A DNA stretch of 6,762 nucleotides from Limisphaerales bacterium (lineage in GTDB: Bacteria; Verrucomicrobiota; Verrucomicrobiia; Limisphaerales; UBA8199): the NCBI GenBank assembly GCA_025356925.1, contig JANXQE010000619.1:1-6762 (forward strand), written 5' to 3'. The stretch's first letter is position 1, and every line of letters begins with the position of its first letter. Below, one piece after another: positions 6,415-6,762 of this stretch. The position numbers and the translations under genes were made by a program. A model generated the notes under the pieces. It had not been told where the DNA came from, searched no databases, and saw nothing but the letters and a program-made list of their open reading frames with translations.

Positions 6415-6509
6415 TATGCTTCAACCCTGACAGCATAACGCTCGATTTCCCAGCGCGCTAGTAGGAAGATTCTGACCGAAGCATGTGGGTCCGGCCATCA
6501 AATTAACCC

Positions 6510-6722
6510 CTAGCGCTCGGTGTCGCGGGCTAACTCAGCAGTGTTCCAGGCGCCGAGCTTTTTGCGGAGGCGCGAAGCCCGAATGCGCAGAACCTCCCCG
6601 CGGCCTTCGCGGATCTCCGCAAGGACCTGCGAGAGTGAACGGGCGGTTTGCTTCGGCGGGACCCCACGACCTCCTGAGGGCGTATTAATCCAGCTTTTTG
6701 ACGCGGATGTTTTTGTAGCGCA
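6510..6722 (-). other. Start-less open stretch, possible decayed coding fragment
   Basis: Between TAG at 6725-6723 and TAG at 6512-6510 one minus-strand frame stays open for 70 codons, overlapping the DUF1080 3' end in another frame. It has no ATG, GTG or TTG, so it cannot be an ordinary complete gene. The last 40 or so residues look protein-like: a charged helical stretch QVLAEIREGRGEVLRIRA, then SRLRKKLGAWNTAELARD, then a stop. I do not recognise a family. It may be the 3' remnant of a gene lost by deletion or frameshift, or chance coding-like sequence in GC-rich DNA. Confidence 0.2.
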
Positions 6723-6762
6723 CTACGCTTTTGGGGTCGTGGGCCTGGAGGGCGAAGGTCCC
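6685..6762 (-). CDS. C-terminal fragment of a DUF1080 (3-keto-disaccharide hydrolase-like) protein
   Basis: The last 25 codons of a gene that enters from the right edge and ends at TAA (6687-6685). The visible residues include GTFALQAHDP, then SVVRYKNIRVKKLD at the very C-terminus. This matches the closing strands of DUF1080 domains (PF06439), which typically read G-x-hydrophobic-ALQ-x-HDP, then V-x-Y-[KR]-N-I-R-[VI], then a stop. The family is a concanavalin-like beta-sandwich of carbohydrate-active proteins, abundant in Planctomycetota and Verrucomicrobiota and often exported; any signal peptide is outside the window. It is separated from the kinase operon by about 336 bases, so a functional link is not implied. 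The fragment is short, but the motif is distinctive. Confidence 0.8.
   Translation of the reverse strand, partial: GTFALQAHDPKSVVRYKNIRVKKLD

Larger units (their letters stand above)
6349..6684. other. Intergenic region upstream of the hybrid kinase
   Basis: About 336 bases lie between the DUF1080 stop and the hybrid kinase start, with no intact gene on either strand. The part next to the kinase (6349-6420) carries a -10-like hexamer, a dyad and an anti-Shine-Dalgarno-like run. The part next to the DUF1080 gene contains a minus-strand open stretch that looks partly coding but has no start codon. No hairpin followed by a T-run is evident after the DUF1080 stop, so the two genes could be joined by read-through. 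Confidence 0.6.

Noticed and set aside
6663..6743. Nine-base inverted repeat CCCACGACC / GGTCGTGGG flanking the DUF1080 stop
   Set aside because: The arms are over 60 bases apart and one lies in coding sequence, so a hairpin or mobile-element end is not supported.

Overview
The window is a GC-rich bacterial segment in which every supportable gene lies on the minus strand. In transcription order (right to left) it holds the last 25 codons of a DUF1080-type protein, then a dense block of phosphorelay genes: a GAF-PAS-kinase-receiver hybrid histidine kinase, a NarL/FixJ-type DNA-binding response regulator, a receiver-PAS-PAS-kinase, and a receiver-PAS-kinase cut by the left edge. The DUF1080 tail and the flavour of the kinases (HNVGN and HEINTPTQYIGDN H-boxes, N-terminal receivers on kinases) suggest a Verrucomicrobiota/Planctomycetota-type organism. 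This is inference from family distribution; no rRNA or marker gene is present.

Layout. 6685-6762: C-terminus of the DUF1080 protein. 6349-6684: about 336 bases with no intact gene, containing a possible promoter and dyad for the first operon and an open stretch that reads like a decayed coding fragment. 4192-6348 and 3539-4195: hybrid kinase and NarL-type regulator, overlapping by 4 bases (ATGA). 3166-3538: 373-base gap with a hairpin, a tandem 9-mer and a weak promoter candidate. 1081-3165 and 2-1084: two receiver-first kinases, again joined by an ATGA overlap, the second truncated.

How it may work. None of the four signalling proteins shows a signal peptide or membrane segment, so all appear to be cytoplasmic sensors (GAF and PAS domains). 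The only DNA-binding output is the NarL-type regulator. The window has four receiver domains and three kinase cores but no recognisable Hpt domain. It is therefore either an incomplete relay completed elsewhere, or a network in which receivers attached to kinases tune kinase activity. The second kinase has His-Asn in place of His-Glu/Asp at its H-box and a lengthened DHp region, and the regulator has Ala at the usual Ser/Thr switch position, so the phosphotransfer chemistry may be non-standard.

Novelty. The individual families are known. The unusual points are the pairing of modules, the residue substitutions, the heptamer cluster between the two operons, and a start codon preceded by an anti-Shine-Dalgarno-like stretch. 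I see no CRISPR array, insertion sequence, tRNA or rRNA.
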